A stretch of 64,000 bases of DNA. It comes from Methylobacterium symbioticum. GTDB lineage: Bacteria > Pseudomonadota > Alphaproteobacteria > Rhizobiales > Beijerinckiaceae. The stretch covers positions 1 to 64,000 of the forward strand of contig NZ_CABFPH010000008.1 in assembly GCF_902141845.1 (NCBI RefSeq). The letters run 5' to 3'. Under the pieces are notes generated by a model. That model saw only the letters and a program-made list of their open reading frames with translations. It had not been told where the DNA came from and searched no databases. The position numbers and the translations under genes are program-made. Shown here piece by piece: positions 9,567 to 19,038 of this stretch; within the stretch, counting starts at the first letter, position 1, and each line of letters begins with the position of its first letter.

Positions 9567-10946
9567 CTAGCCGTGTCCTTCGCTGACATGGGCGCCCGAT
9601 ATGGCGCGGCGCTCCCCCAGCGACACGGAGGGCACGCGCACCGAGATCAGGCCCCGCGGGCGCCAGACCATCATCGCGACCATGGCGAGGCCGAACAGGA
9701 GCAGGCGGTACTCGTTCGGGTCGAACCCCTCGCCGAAGACGGCGCTCAGGAAGCCGAGATTGCGCAGCAGCTCCGGTCCGCCGACCATGGCGACGGCCGC
9801 GATCGCGACGCCGACCTGGCTGCCCATACCGCCGAGCACCACGATCGCCAGGATGATCGCGCTCTCGAGGAATGTGAAGCTCTCCGGGCTGATGAAGCCC
9901 TGGCGCACCGAGAAGAACGAGCCGGCGAAGCCTGCGAAGGCCGCGCCGAGGGCGAAGGCCGTGAGCTTCGTCGTGGTGGTGTCGATGCCGAGGGAGCGGC
10001 AGGCGATCTCGTCCTCGCGCAGGGCCTCCCAGGCACGGCCGATCGGCATGCGCCGCAGGCGCAACGTCGCGAAGTTGGTGAGCAGCGCGAGCCCCAGGAT
10101 CAGGTAGTAGAGGAACACCACCCGGTGCATGGAATCGAACTCCAGCCCGAAGCGCGCCGCGAAGCCGTCCTCGTCCGCCGAGAACGGGATGCCGAAGAAG
10201 CTGGCGCGGGGGATCGAGGAGATGCCGGCCGCGCCGCCGGTCAGGTCGGTCCAGTTGATCAGGACGAGGCGGATGATCTCGCCGAAGGCCAGCGTCACGA
10301 TGGCGAGGTAGTCGCCGCGCAGGCGCAGCACCGGAAAGCCCAGCACCATGCCCCAGGCCGCCGCGAACAGGCCGGCCAGCGGCAGGCACACCCAGAAGGA
10401 CAGGCCGAAGGTGGTGGAGAGCAGCGCGTAGCAATAGGCGCCGACCGCGTAGAAGGCGACGTAGCCGAGGTCGAGCAGGCCCGCCAGGCCGACGACGATG
10501 TTCAGGCCCCAGCCGAGCATCACGTAGGTGAGGATCAGGATGCCGAGATCGATCCAGTAGCGCGCCGGACCGAGGCCTCCGCTCGCGAGGGAGGCGATCA
10601 CCGGCAGGGTGAGGGCGATGCCGAGGAAGGCGTAGAGGCCGAAGGTCGACACGCGCTGGCCGGCATCGGGCTCGCCCTGGACCGCCTCGGTGGCCTGGGC
10701 CGGCGACGGCGTCAGGGCGCGGCGCGCGTCGCGGCGGGCGAGGATCAGGCGCTGGACCACCCGCAGGACGAAGATCGCGGCGCAGAAGGCCGCCACCAGC
10801 GGCCAGCGCGGCGTCAGTTCGAGCCCGGTCGGGCCCGCATTGGTGCGGTAGGCGACGATCGGGATGCAGAGGCCGAAGGCGACGAGGGCGTAGAGGCCGG
10901 CATCCCGCAGGATGTCCGGCAGGCTGGAGGTGCGCGCGTCCGCCAT
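9567..10946 (-). CDS. livM: Branched-chain amino-acid ABC importer permease LivM
   Basis: Inner-membrane channel subunit of 459 residues, slightly long for the family. It starts at the ATG at 10946, which overlaps the livH stop by one base. After an N-terminal membrane pair and a polar linker (about 95-120) comes the conserved core [19 protein letters not shown], then [18 protein letters not shown] and the ATPase-contact loop [18 protein letters not shown]. About ten hydrophobic segments are visible. It pairs with LivH. Confidence 0.93.
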   Translation of the reverse strand: MADARTSSLPDILRDAGLYALVAFGLCIPIVAYRTNAGPTGLELTPRWPLVAAFCAAIFVLRVVQRLILARRDARRALTPSPAQATEAVQGEPDAGQRVSTFGLYAFLGIALTLPVIASLASGGLGPARYWIDLGILILTYVMLGWGLNIVVGLAGLLDLGYVAFYAVGAYCYALLSTTFGLSFWVCLPLAGLFAAAWGMVLGFPVLRLRGDYLAIVTLAFGEIIRLVLINWTDLTGGAAGISSIPRASFFGIPFSADEDGFAARFGLEFDSMHRVVFLYYLILGLALLTNFATLRLRRMPIGRAWEALREDEIACRSLGIDTTTTKLTAFALGAAFAGFAGSFFSVRQGFISPESFTFLESAIILAIVVLGGMGSQVGVAIAAVAMVGGPELLRNLGFLSAVFGEGFDPNEYRLLLFGLAMVAMMVWRPRGLISVRVPSVSLGERRAISGAHVSEGHG

Positions 10947-11863
10947 CAGACCTTCTCGACCTCGGCGCGGCCCAGGATCCCCGAGGGCATGAAGATCAGC
11001 ACGATGGCGAGAATCGAGAAAGCGGCCACGTCCTTGTACTCGATCGAGAAATAGGCCGACCAGAACACCTCGATCAGGCCGATGATCAGACCGCCGAGCA
11101 CGGCGCCCGGCAGCGAGCCGATACCGCCGAGCACGGCCGCGGTGAAGGCCTTCACGCCGGGGACGAAGCCGTCCGAGAACGAGACCACGCCGTAATAGAG
11201 CAGGTAGAGCACGCCGGCGACCGCTGCGAGCGCCGCGCCCAGCACGAAGGTCAGCGAGATGGTGCGGTCCACGTCGATGCCGAGCAGCGCGGCCATCTTG
11301 CGGTCCTGCTCGCAGGCGCGTTGCGCCCGGCCGAACGGGGTGCGCTGGACGAGGTACCAGAAGCCGGTGAGCAGCACGGCCGTCACCGTCATGATCAGCA
11401 CCTGCTTGTAGGACAGGAAGACGGTGTAGCCCTCGCTCTGCATCAGCGCGATGCCGCCCTCCAGCATCGGCGGCGTCGACTTGTTGCGCGCGCCCTGCGT
11501 CACCTGCACGAAGTTCGACAGGAAGATCGAGACGCCGATGGCCGAGATCAGCGGGGCCAGACGGAACGAGCCGCGCAGGGGCCGGTAGGCCACCCGCTCG
11601 ATCGCCCAGCCCCAGAGCGCGGTCAGCGCCATCGCCAGCACGAGCACGATCAGCAGGGCGAGCGCCACGGAGCTGATCCCGAGCCAGGCCGTCAGGATCA
11701 GGAACGCGATCAGCGCGATGAAGCTCGACACCATGAAGACGTCGCCGTGGGCGAAGTTCACCATGCCGATGATGCCGAACACCATCGTGTAGCCGATGGC
11801 GATCAGGCCGTAGATCGAGCCGAGCGTGAGCCCGTTGATGAGCTGTTGAAGGAAGACGTCCAT
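10946..11863 (-). CDS. livH: Branched-chain amino-acid ABC importer permease LivH
   Basis: Inner-membrane permease of 305 residues and first gene of the livHMGF operon. The N-terminus [20 protein letters not shown] and the block [18 protein letters not shown] are LivH hallmarks. The coupling loop is [19 protein letters not shown]. About eight membrane segments. The promoter must lie in the 235-bp gap shared with the divergent symporter gene at 12099, so the two uptake systems may share regulatory DNA. Confidence 0.94.
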   Translation of the reverse strand: MDVFLQQLINGLTLGSIYGLIAIGYTMVFGIIGMVNFAHGDVFMVSSFIALIAFLILTAWLGISSVALALLIVLVLAMALTALWGWAIERVAYRPLRGSFRLAPLISAIGVSIFLSNFVQVTQGARNKSTPPMLEGGIALMQSEGYTVFLSYKQVLIMTVTAVLLTGFWYLVQRTPFGRAQRACEQDRKMAALLGIDVDRTISLTFVLGAALAAVAGVLYLLYYGVVSFSDGFVPGVKAFTAAVLGGIGSLPGAVLGGLIIGLIEVFWSAYFSIEYKDVAAFSILAIVLIFMPSGILGRAEVEKV

Positions 11864-12098
11864 CGCGGTCCCGTGATGCCTCGCCGCCGTTCAGCAAGTC
11901 CCGTACCGCACTGCCGCGCTTGCCGCCAGCCGGGTTCGGTGACGGCTGCTCCCGTCTGACGCCACGTACCGTGCGCGCAGCTTTACGAACAGAACAGGCA
12001 AATCATCCCGCACGCCCGGCAAAATCCCTTGCCAGTGGCGCGGAAGATGCGTCAGCCTTCGCATCACAGATTAAGCCTGTGGGCGGAGGAGACGGCGC

Positions 12099-13382
12099 AT
12101 GGCAGGGTCACGCCTCACCACGATGATCTTCATCGGCATGTTGCTCGGCATCGTCGTCGGCTACCTCTGCAGCATCACCTGGCCGAATCCGCAGACGGCC
12201 AAGGAGATCGCGGGGTATATCTCGCTGGTCAGCGACATCTTCCTGCGGCTGATCAAGATGATCATCGCGCCCCTGGTGTTCTCGACGCTGGTCGTCGGTA
12301 TCGCCCACATGGGTGATACCGCCTCGGTCGGCCGCGTCGGCGGCAAGGCTCTGCTCTGGTTCGTCGCGGCCTCGTTCTGCTCGCTGATGCTGGGGCTGAT
12401 TCTCGTGAACCTGCTCCAGCCCGGCCACAACCTGAACCTGCCCTTGCCGGAGGCCGGGGCGGGCACGGGCCTCAAGGCGGCCTCGCTCTCGCTGAAGGAG
12501 TTCGTCACGCATCTGGTGCCCAAGAGCGCCGTCGAGGCGATGGCCAACAACGAGATCCTGCAGATCGTGGTGTTCTCGATCTTCTTCGGCGTGGCGCTCG
12601 CCGCCCTCGGCGAGAAGGGGCACGCCCTCGCCCACGGCATCGAAGCCCTCGCCGACGTGATGCTGAAGGTCACGGGCTACGTGATGCTGTTCGCGCCGCT
12701 CGCCGTCTTCGCGGCCATCGCCGCGACGATCACCACGCAGGGCATCGGCGTGATCGTCACCTATACCAAGTTCATGCTGGAATTCTACGCGAGCCTCGCG
12801 GTGCTGTGGTGCCTGCTGCTCTTCGCGGGCTTCCTGCTCGTCGGCTCCGGCGGCATCCGGCGGCTCGTCAACCTGATCAAGGAGCCCTTCGTGCTCGCCT
12901 TCTCGACCGCGTCGAGCGAGGCGGCTTATCCGAAGACCCTGTCGAACCTCGAACAGTTCGGCGTGCCCAACCGCATCACCTCGTTCGTGCTGCCGATGGG
13001 CTACTCGTTCAACCTCGACGGCTCGATGATGTACTGCACCTTCGCGGTGATGTTCATCGCCCAGGCCTACAACATCCCGCTCACCTGGGGGCAGCAGCTC
13101 ACCATGCTGCTTCTCCTGATGGTGACCTCGAAGGGCATGGCGGGCGTGCCGCGCGCCTCCCTGGTGGTGATCTCGGCGACGCTCTCGCAGTTCAACATCC
13201 CCGAGGCGGGGCTGCTGCTCATCATCGGCATCGACCAGTTCCTCGACATGGGCCGCTCGGCCACGAACGTCCTCGGCAACAGCGTCGCGACGGTCGCGGT
13301 CGCCAAATGGGAGGGCCAGCTCGCGACGGAGGACCAGAGGCTCGACCGGGACGTCAGCCCCCTGCCCTCTCCGGCGGAATGA
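12099..13382 (+). CDS. Dicarboxylate/amino-acid:cation symporter (DctA family)
   Basis: Inner-membrane secondary transporter of 427 residues in the DAACS/SDF family, importing C4-dicarboxylates or acidic amino acids with protons or sodium. Visible motifs are the serine-rich re-entrant loop AFSTASSEAAYPKTL, the substrate-binding stretch GYSFNLDGSMMYC and the helix DQFLDMGRSATNVLGNSVA. The canonical NMDGT position reads NLDGS. The start has a strong GGAGGAGA site seven bases upstream. Its TGA overlaps the next gene by four bases (ATGA), coupling it to a periplasmic binding protein, which such transporters do not normally need. Confidence 0.9.
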   Translation: MAGSRLTTMIFIGMLLGIVVGYLCSITWPNPQTAKEIAGYISLVSDIFLRLIKMIIAPLVFSTLVVGIAHMGDTASVGRVGGKALLWFVAASFCSLMLGLILVNLLQPGHNLNLPLPEAGAGTGLKAASLSLKEFVTHLVPKSAVEAMANNEILQIVVFSIFFGVALAALGEKGHALAHGIEALADVMLKVTGYVMLFAPLAVFAAIAATITTQGIGVIVTYTKFMLEFYASLAVLWCLLLFAGFLLVGSGGIRRLVNLIKEPFVLAFSTASSEAAYPKTLSNLEQFGVPNRITSFVLPMGYSFNLDGSMMYCTFAVMFIAQAYNIPLTWGQQLTMLLLLMVTSKGMAGVPRASLVVISATLSQFNIPEAGLLLIIGIDQFLDMGRSATNVLGNSVATVAVAKWEGQLATEDQRLDRDVSPLPSPAE

Positions 13383-14284
13383 GGCGGGCCATGTCGGTGC
13401 GCCGGCTCGCCGTCGCCTTCGGGCTCGTCCTCCTCGCCCTGCCCCTGCCGGCCCAGGCCGTCGAGGTCCTCACCGGCGCGCTGAAGGCGATCGCCGAACG
13501 CGGCGAGGTGGTGATCGGCTACCGCGAGACATCGGTGCCCTTCTCCTTCCTCGATCGCGGACGGCCGGTGGGCTATGCGATCGACCTCTGCGGCGAGATC
13601 GTGGACGAGATCGGCCGCGCCACCGGCCGGTCCGACCTGCGCGTGCGCTACGAGCGGGTGACACCCGATACCCGGATCGAGGCGGTGAAAGCGGGCCGGA
13701 TCGACCTCGAATGCGGCTCGACCACCGCCAATGCCGAGCGCCGGCGCAGCGTCGCCTTCTCGCCCGTCACCTATGTCAGCGCGACGACGCTGCTGGTGCC
13801 GCGCGACTCCGACATCCGCTCCTACCGGGATCTCGGCGGCCGCAGGGTGGTGGTGACCTCGGGCACGACCAACGAGGCGGCCCTGCGCGGCCTCGTCGCC
13901 AAGCTGAAGCTCCAGACCGAGATCCTGACGGCGCCCGATCACGCCGCCGCCTTCGCGATGGTGAAGGAGGGCCGTGCCGACGCCTTCGCCACCGACGACG
14001 TGCTGCTCTACGGGCTCATCGCCGATGCGGGCGCCGAGGGCGGGCGCTTCACGGTCCTGCCGGACAAGCTCTCCTTCGAGCCCTACGGCATCATGTTCCG
14101 CAAGGACGACCCCGACCTCGCCGCGACCGTGAACGCGGCCTTCGTGCGGCTGGCCGAATCGCGCGAGCTGCGCTGGATCTACGAGCGCTGGTTCCTCAAG
14201 CGCCTGCCGAACGGGGAGCGCCTCAACGTGCCGATGTCGAGTGAATTGCGCACCAGTTTCCAGCTGATCGGTCTGGAGGACTGA
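13379..14284 (+). CDS. GltI-like periplasmic binding protein coupled to symporter
   Basis: Solute-binding protein of 301 residues from the ATG at 13379 that overlaps the symporter stop; an alternative ATG is at 13391. A signal peptide ends LPLPAQA, followed by VEVLTGALKAIAERGEVVIGY. The blocks GYRETSVPFSFLDRG, ECGSTTANAERRRS, SGTTNEAALRGL and EPYGIMFRKDD are shared with the GltI-like protein at 4958-5881, so the two are paralogues. No ABC permease or ATPase follows. The coupling suggests either ligand delivery to a DAACS symporter or a sensing role; both are inference. Confidence 0.88.
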   Translation: MRRAMSVRRLAVAFGLVLLALPLPAQAVEVLTGALKAIAERGEVVIGYRETSVPFSFLDRGRPVGYAIDLCGEIVDEIGRATGRSDLRVRYERVTPDTRIEAVKAGRIDLECGSTTANAERRRSVAFSPVTYVSATTLLVPRDSDIRSYRDLGGRRVVVTSGTTNEAALRGLVAKLKLQTEILTAPDHAAAFAMVKEGRADAFATDDVLLYGLIADAGAEGGRFTVLPDKLSFEPYGIMFRKDDPDLAATVNAAFVRLAESRELRWIYERWFLKRLPNGERLNVPMSSELRTSFQLIGLED

Positions 14285-14286
14285 TC

Positions 14287-14322
14287 AAAAAAGCGCCCGC
14301 CGGGCTGAGACCGCGGCGGGCG
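14287..14322 (-). terminator. Hairpin with T6 on minus strand, likely bidirectional
   Basis: CGCCCGCCG (14294-14302) pairs perfectly with CGGCGGGCG (14314-14322). On the minus strand the stem is followed by six T residues (14287-14292), a good intrinsic terminator. It begins just past the stop of the plus-strand binding protein, so it probably serves convergent transcription from both sides, although the plus side lacks a T run. Confidence 0.6.
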
Positions 14323-14525
14323 GAGGGGTCGAGAAGCGAAGAATACCCTCGTTGCCATGAACGGGCGGAGAGGAAGACTTCATCCGTCCGCGCGTTTCGA
14401 AATCGCGCCGCTCACGGCCGATGCGGATGCCGAAGATCACCTCGTCGGGCAGCACACACGTCCTCTCCTCTCTGCGGTCTGCCGGATTCAAACGGTCCCG
14501 TTGATCGAACCGGACCGCCGCGGAT

Positions 14526-14604
14526 CCCCTCACCCCGCTTGCGGGGAGAGGGCTCAGCCGACCTCGTCGTCGGCTGAGCGAGGCGGCAGCCGAAGGTGAG
14601 GGGG
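14526..14604. repeat. REP-like palindromic element 1
   Basis: Outer arms CCCCTCACC (14526-14534) and GGTGAGGGG (14595-14603) enclose two inner hairpins, CCCCGCTTGCGGGG and CTCAGCCGAC...GTCGGCTGAG, giving a cloverleaf-like fold. This layout is typical of REP/BIME-type repeats common between convergent genes in Hyphomicrobiales. No coding potential. Confidence 0.7.
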
Positions 14605-14632
14605 CTTGAACGGAGGTGTCTCTTCCGGAATC

Positions 14633-14725
14633 ACCCCCTCACCGCCGCTTCGGCTTCGCCTCTCGCTTCCCACAGGGACGACAAGGTCCCCGTGGGCCTC
14701 TCCCCGCCCGGCGGGGAGAGGGGGC
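14633..14725. repeat. REP-like palindromic element 2
   Basis: It starts with the same arm CCCCCTCACC and ends with GAGAGGGGG, and holds hairpins CCACAGGGAC/TCCCCGTGG and CTCTCCCCGCC/GGCGGGGAGAG. It is a diverged relative of the element at 14526-14604, separated by 28 bp. Probably a dispersed repeat; copy number in the genome is unknown from this window. Confidence 0.65.
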
Positions 14726-14837
14726 GCGTCGCGCCTGATGGGAGGCGGGGCGTGATCCGTGCCGATCTGTGAATTCCTGTGGCCGCTGGTTGGCGCAAGG
14801 CCTGCAGGCATTCCCGTCTGGGCCGTCCGGCCGCCCC

Positions 14838-16253
14838 TCACCCGCGCAGCACCTTGCCCGGATTCATGATCCCCAGCGGGTCGAAGGCCTGTTTCAGGCT
14901 GCGCATGAGTGCGACCGCCTCGGGGCCGTGCTCCGCTTCGAGATAGCGGATCTTCTTCTGCCCGATGCCGTGCTCGCCGGTGCAGGTGCCGTCCATGGCG
15001 AGCGCCCGGGCGACCAGGCGGTCGACGAAGCCGGCGACGCGCGCCACCTCCTCCGGATCGTCCACATCGACCACCGGCTGGACGTGGAAATTGCCGTCGC
15101 CGACATGTCCGACGATCGGCGCGACGAGGCCGGTCTCCAGGATGTCGCGCTTGGTCTCGGCGACGCATTCGGCGAGCCGCGAGATCGGAACGCAGACATC
15201 GGTCGCCACCGCCCGCCCGCCCGGCCGCAGGGCGAGCGCGGCCCAGTAGGCATCGTGCCGGGCCTGCCAGAGGCGGTTCCGCGCCTCCGTCTCCCTCGCC
15301 CAGCTGAAGGGGGCGGCACCCTCCCCCCCCGCGATCTCGCCGAAACGGGCGGCCTGCTCGCGCACGGAGGCGTCGGTGCCGTGGAACTCGAGCAGCAGGA
15401 GCGGCGTCTCGGGCAGGGAGAGCTTCGAATAGGCGTTGCAGGCGCGAACCTGCATCTCGTCCAGAAGCTCGATCCGCGCGACCGGGATGCCGGTCTGAAT
15501 GGTCAGGATGACGGCGTCGCAGGCCGCCTTCACGCTCGGGAAGGAGCAGATGCCGGCCGAGATCGCCTCCGGGATGCCGGAGAGGCGCAGCGTCAGCTCC
15601 GTGATCAGGCCGAGCGTGCCCTCCGAGCCGACGAGGAGACGGGTCAGGTCGTAGCCGGCGGCCGATTTCCGGGCGCGGCTCCCGGTGCGGACGATCTCGC
15701 CGTTCGGCGTCACCGCGGTGAGCGCCAGCACCGCGTCGCGCATGGTGCCGTAGCGGACGGCGTTGGTGCCCGAGGCCCGCGTCGCGGCCATGCCGCCGAA
15801 GGAGGCGTCCGCACCCGGATCGATCGGGAAGAACAGGCCCTGGTCGCGCAGGGCGACGTTCAGCGCCTTGCGGGTGAGGCCGGCCTCCACAACGCAGTCG
15901 AGATCCTCGGCGTTGACCGCGAGGATCCGGTTCATGCCGGACAGGTCGACGCTGACGCCCCCGAACGGCGCGTTGACGTGGCCCTCCAGCGACGAGCCGG
16001 TGCCGAAGGGGATGACCGGGACGCGGTGCTCGGCGCAGAGGCGCATCACCGCCTGCACCTCCGCGGTGGAGGTCGCGAAGACCACCGCATCCGGCGGCTG
16101 GCTCGGCGCCCAGGTGAGCGTGCTCGCGTGCTGCTCGCGCACCGCCTGGCCGGTGGAGAGCCGGTCGCCGAAGCGGTCGCGCAGGCCCGAGACCACAGCC
16201 GCGACGGCGTCGCTACCGGGTGCGGTCAGCGGAGGCGTGGCTGTGGCTTGCAT
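14838..16253 (-). CDS. FAD-linked oxidase, D-lactate dehydrogenase/GlcD type
   Basis: Flavoprotein of 471 residues from the ATG at 16253. An upstream in-frame ATG at 16352 would add 33 residues with no family support. The FAD_binding_4 domain includes PFGTGSSLEGHVNAPFGGV and GSEGTLGLITELTLRL. The C-terminal FAD-oxidase domain includes GHVGDGNFHVQPV with the conserved His and CTGEHGIGQKKIRYLEAEHG. These match D-lactate dehydrogenase (cytochrome) and GlcD of glycolate oxidase. There are no glcE/glcF neighbours, so a stand-alone D-lactate or D-2-hydroxyacid dehydrogenase feeding electrons to the respiratory chain is more likely. Confidence 0.87.
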   Translation of the reverse strand: MQATATPPLTAPGSDAVAAVVSGLRDRFGDRLSTGQAVREQHASTLTWAPSQPPDAVVFATSTAEVQAVMRLCAEHRVPVIPFGTGSSLEGHVNAPFGGVSVDLSGMNRILAVNAEDLDCVVEAGLTRKALNVALRDQGLFFPIDPGADASFGGMAATRASGTNAVRYGTMRDAVLALTAVTPNGEIVRTGSRARKSAAGYDLTRLLVGSEGTLGLITELTLRLSGIPEAISAGICSFPSVKAACDAVILTIQTGIPVARIELLDEMQVRACNAYSKLSLPETPLLLLEFHGTDASVREQAARFGEIAGGEGAAPFSWARETEARNRLWQARHDAYWAALALRPGGRAVATDVCVPISRLAECVAETKRDILETGLVAPIVGHVGDGNFHVQPVVDVDDPEEVARVAGFVDRLVARALAMDGTCTGEHGIGQKKIRYLEAEHGPEAVALMRSLKQAFDPLGIMNPGKVLRG

Positions 16254-16441
16254 CGGAGGATCGGGTCTCGCCTGTGAGCAGGCAGGCCATAGCTCGTCCG
16301 ACGCGTGCCGGCAAAGCAGCGTGGAGCCGCACGCGGCCAGGGCGGCGCTCATCCCGGCCGGGTCTCTGTGCCGCGTTGCGGGAGCCTTTCGCGGCGCCGC
16401 GCATTCGGACCCGATGACAGGTCGGACGACGGGTGGACGAC

Positions 16442-16585
16442 ATGCAGGACGATGCGGGGCGCCGCGCCTATCTGAGACGCGACAGACGCCAGTCGATCCA
16501 GACCGTCGGTGTGGTGGCCGCGCTGATCCTGTTCATCTGCGTGGTCTTCGGCGGCCTGTTCGGCGCGGCGCAGTTCCTGGGATAG
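16442..16585 (+). CDS. Small single-pass membrane protein, 47 residues
   Basis: An ATG at 16442 opens 47 codons ending TAG at 16583-16585. The N-terminal 20 residues are strongly basic and polar (MQDDAGRRAYLRRDRRQSIQ), followed by one hydrophobic helix GVVAALILFICVVFGGLFGA. Positive charges before the helix predict the N-terminus inside. It lies divergent from the FAD oxidase and convergent with parC. The Shine-Dalgarno is weak. Function unknown; similar tiny membrane proteins are often missed by gene callers. Confidence 0.6.
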   Translation: MQDDAGRRAYLRRDRRQSIQTVGVVAALILFICVVFGGLFGAAQFLG

Positions 16586-16634
16586 GGCGTGGTCCGCGGC
16601 GGGGGCGATCGTCCCCGCCGCCGTCACGCCCGGC

Positions 16635-18896
16635 TCAGGCCCCGAACCGCTGGAAGGTCGGGAAGCTGCGCGACATCAGGCTGCCGGTATCGGCGCGATG
16701 GCCCATGAACTTCTCGAGCATCTGCTGGGTGGCGAGACGGCCCTGGCCGGCGCCGTCCCGCCAGGGCAGGCCCTCGGCCAGCCTGAAGACCTGGGCCGCG
16801 GCCAGCGTGGTCTGGCGGCAGCGCAGCAGGCGCACGCCCTTGCCGCGGGTCAGCTCCGACAGCTCCGTGACCGGGAAGACCAGCAGGAGCTTGTCCGCGC
16901 TGCAGACCGCCACGTGGTCGCCCTCGGCCGGCACCAGGAGCGCCGCCGTCGCGTCCCCGTCGAGGCCGAGCACGCCCTTGCCCTTGCGCGTGTTGGCGAC
17001 GAGCGCGTCGGCCGGGGCGATGAAGCCGCGCCCGTCCGACCCCGCGATGAGGAGCTTGCTCTCGGGCCTGTAGGGGAGCGCGGCCACCACCTCGGTGCCG
17101 TCGTCGAGATCGACCATCAGCCGGACCGGGTCGCCGAAGCCGCGCCCGCCCGGCAGCTTCGCGGCCTCGATGGTGAAGACCTTGCCGTTCGAGGCGAGCA
17201 GCAGGATCTTGGCCGTGGTCTCGCTCGGGAAGGCGATCTTGAGCGCGTCGTCGCCCTTGAAGGCGACGCCCGAGAGGTCGGCCACGTGGCCCTTCAACGC
17301 GCGGATCCAGCCCTTCTCCGAGACGATCACGGTGATCGGCTCGCGCTCGACCAGCGCCGCCGTGAAGTCGACGCCCGCGGTGTCGGGCGGGTTCTCGAGC
17401 GTGGTGCGGCGGCGGCCGAGCTTGGTCTCGGGGCCGAAGGTCTTCTTCACGGCGCGGATCTGGGCCTGCACCGTCTTCCACTGCTTCTCGTCCGAGCCGA
17501 GCAGGTCCTCGATCTCCGCCTTCTCGGCGGTGAGCGCCTCGAACTCGCGCTTCAGTTCCATCTCCTCCAGCTTGCGCAGGGAGCGGAGCCGCGTGTCGAG
17601 GATGGCGTTGGCCTGGATCTCGGTCAGCGTGAAGCGGGCGATGAGCGCGGCCTTGGGCTCGTCCTCCTCGCGGATGATGCGGATGACCTCGTCGAGATCG
17701 AGATAGACGATCAGCAGGCCGCCCAGGATCTCCAGGCGCCGCTCGATCTGGCCGAGGCGGAAGCGCGAGCGCCGCTGCAGCACCACGCGGCGATGGTCGA
17801 CCCACTGCCTCAGGCACTCGGCGAGGCCGATCACCCGCGGCACGAGGCCGTCGACCAGCACGTTGAGGTTCAGCGGGATGCGCGCCTCGAGCTCGGTCAG
17901 CCGGAACAGCGATTCCATCAGGATGACCGGATCGACGCTGCGCGAGCGCGGCTCGAGCACGACGCGGACGTCCTCGGCCGATTCGTCACGCACGTCGGCG
18001 AGCAGCGGCAGCTTCTTCTCCTGCAGCAGCTCGGCCATCTTCTCGATGAGCCGGCTCTTCGGCACGCCGTAGGGAATCTCGGTGACGACGATGTTCCAGG
18101 TGCCGCGGCCGAGCTCCTCCTTGGTCCAGCGGGCGCGCACGCGGAAGGCGCCGCGGCCGGTGCGGTAGGCCTCGGCGATGCTCTCGGCCGAATCCACGAG
18201 GATGCCGCCGGTCGGGAAATCCGGACCCTGCACGAACCGGCCGAGCTGGGCCGAGGTCGCCTCCGGATGGCTGATCAGATAGAGCGCCGCGTCGCACAGC
18301 TCGGCCGCGTTGTGCGGCGGGATCGAGGTCGCCATGCCGACCGCGATGCCCTGGCTGCCATTGGCCAGGAGGTTCGGGAAGGCCGCCGGCAGCACGACCG
18401 GCTCCTCCTTCTCGCCGTTGTAGGAGGGCCGGAAATCGACCGTGTCCTCGTCGATCCCGTCGAGGAGCAGGCGCGCCACCTCGGTCAGCCGCGCCTCGGT
18501 GTAGCGGTAGGCCGCCGGGCCGTCGCCGTCGATATTGCCGAAATTGCCCTGGCCATCGACCAGCGGATAGCGCTGGGCGAAATCCTGGCTGAGCCGCACC
18601 AGCGCGTCGTAGATCGCCTGGTCGCCGTGCGGGTGGAAGTCGCCCATCACGTCGCCGACGATCTTGGCGCATTTCTTGTGCGCCGTGTTCGGGTCGAGCC
18701 GCAGCAGGCGCATGCCGTAGAGGATGCGCCGATGCACGGGCTTCAGGCCGTCGCGCGCGTCCGGGAGGGCCCGGTGCATGATCGTGGAGAGCGCGTAGGC
18801 GAGATAGCGCTCTTCCAGCGCGGATTTCAGCTCGACGCTCTCGATGCCGTCGCCGGACGGCGGCTCGAAGGGCTGGCCCATGACGGCTCCGTTCAT
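16635..18896 (-). CDS. parC: DNA topoisomerase IV subunit A (ParC)
   Basis: DNA-breaking subunit of topoisomerase IV, 753 residues, which decatenates daughter chromosomes together with ParE. The catalytic tyrosine is Y132 in [10 protein letters not shown]; the helix motif [12 protein letters not shown] is at about 88-100 and the winged-helix GlnP region [13 protein letters not shown] at 113-125. The C-terminal third is the beta-pinwheel. At the position of Ser80 of the enteric enzyme this protein has Gln, and Asp at the position of Glu84. It lies 142 bp after recO on the same strand, with an exact LexA-type box between them. Confidence 0.95.
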   Translation of the reverse strand: MNGAVMGQPFEPPSGDGIESVELKSALEERYLAYALSTIMHRALPDARDGLKPVHRRILYGMRLLRLDPNTAHKKCAKIVGDVMGDFHPHGDQAIYDALVRLSQDFAQRYPLVDGQGNFGNIDGDGPAAYRYTEARLTEVARLLLDGIDEDTVDFRPSYNGEKEEPVVLPAAFPNLLANGSQGIAVGMATSIPPHNAAELCDAALYLISHPEATSAQLGRFVQGPDFPTGGILVDSAESIAEAYRTGRGAFRVRARWTKEELGRGTWNIVVTEIPYGVPKSRLIEKMAELLQEKKLPLLADVRDESAEDVRVVLEPRSRSVDPVILMESLFRLTELEARIPLNLNVLVDGLVPRVIGLAECLRQWVDHRRVVLQRRSRFRLGQIERRLEILGGLLIVYLDLDEVIRIIREEDEPKAALIARFTLTEIQANAILDTRLRSLRKLEEMELKREFEALTAEKAEIEDLLGSDEKQWKTVQAQIRAVKKTFGPETKLGRRRTTLENPPDTAGVDFTAALVEREPITVIVSEKGWIRALKGHVADLSGVAFKGDDALKIAFPSETTAKILLLASNGKVFTIEAAKLPGGRGFGDPVRLMVDLDDGTEVVAALPYRPESKLLIAGSDGRGFIAPADALVANTRKGKGVLGLDGDATAALLVPAEGDHVAVCSADKLLLVFPVTELSELTRGKGVRLLRCRQTTLAAAQVFRLAEGLPWRDGAGQGRLATQQMLEKFMGHRADTGSLMSRSFPTFQRFGA

Positions 18897-19019
18897 TCCT
18901 CTCGTTGCAGGGCATCCGGCGCGGTGCCGGCGACCCTGCGCCCGGCGGACGATCGCCGCCCGGCAGGCGCGGGCGCGGATCGCACCGGGCGCGGCTCAGC
19001 GCGCTCCGCCGCCGGGTCG

Positions 19020-19034
19020 GAACATAACACGAAC
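19020..19034 (-). promoter_or_regulatory. LexA box upstream of parC
   Basis: The plus strand reads GAACATAACACGAAC, which is GTTCGTGTTATGTTC on the coding strand of parC: an exact GTTC-N7-GTTC alphaproteobacterial LexA operator. It differs at one base from the box at 25784-25798. It lies five bases after the recO stop and 123 bp before the parC start. SOS control of parC is inferred. Confidence 0.65.
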
Positions 19035-19038
19035 ATCC

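Larger units (their letters stand above)
14285..14837. other. Convergent intergenic region with palindromes
   Basis: This 553-bp gap separates the convergent binding-protein and FAD-oxidase genes. It contains the terminator at 14287-14322 and two REP-like elements at 14526-14604 and 14633-14725. The rest, about 14323-14525 and 14726-14837, shows no gene with a start signal. The 82-codon minus frame at 14285-14533 overlaps the terminator and is not credible. Confidence 0.65.

Noticed and set aside
8673..11054. Long open plus-strand frame of almost 800 codons opposite livG and livM
   Set aside because: GC-rich codon bias leaves antisense frames open. The antisense product is rich in Arg, Glu, Asp and His with no motif, and the minus strand encodes clear LivG and LivM. 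Similar long antisense frames over parC, dnaE, nuoL and the RND gene were rejected for the same reason.
12806..13378. Upstream extension of the second GltI-like protein
   Set aside because: It lies out of frame inside the symporter gene. The signal peptide begins only at 13379 or 13391.
14285..14533. 82-codon minus frame after the binding protein
   Set aside because: It runs through an intrinsic terminator and part of a REP element, has no ribosome-binding site and resembles no family.
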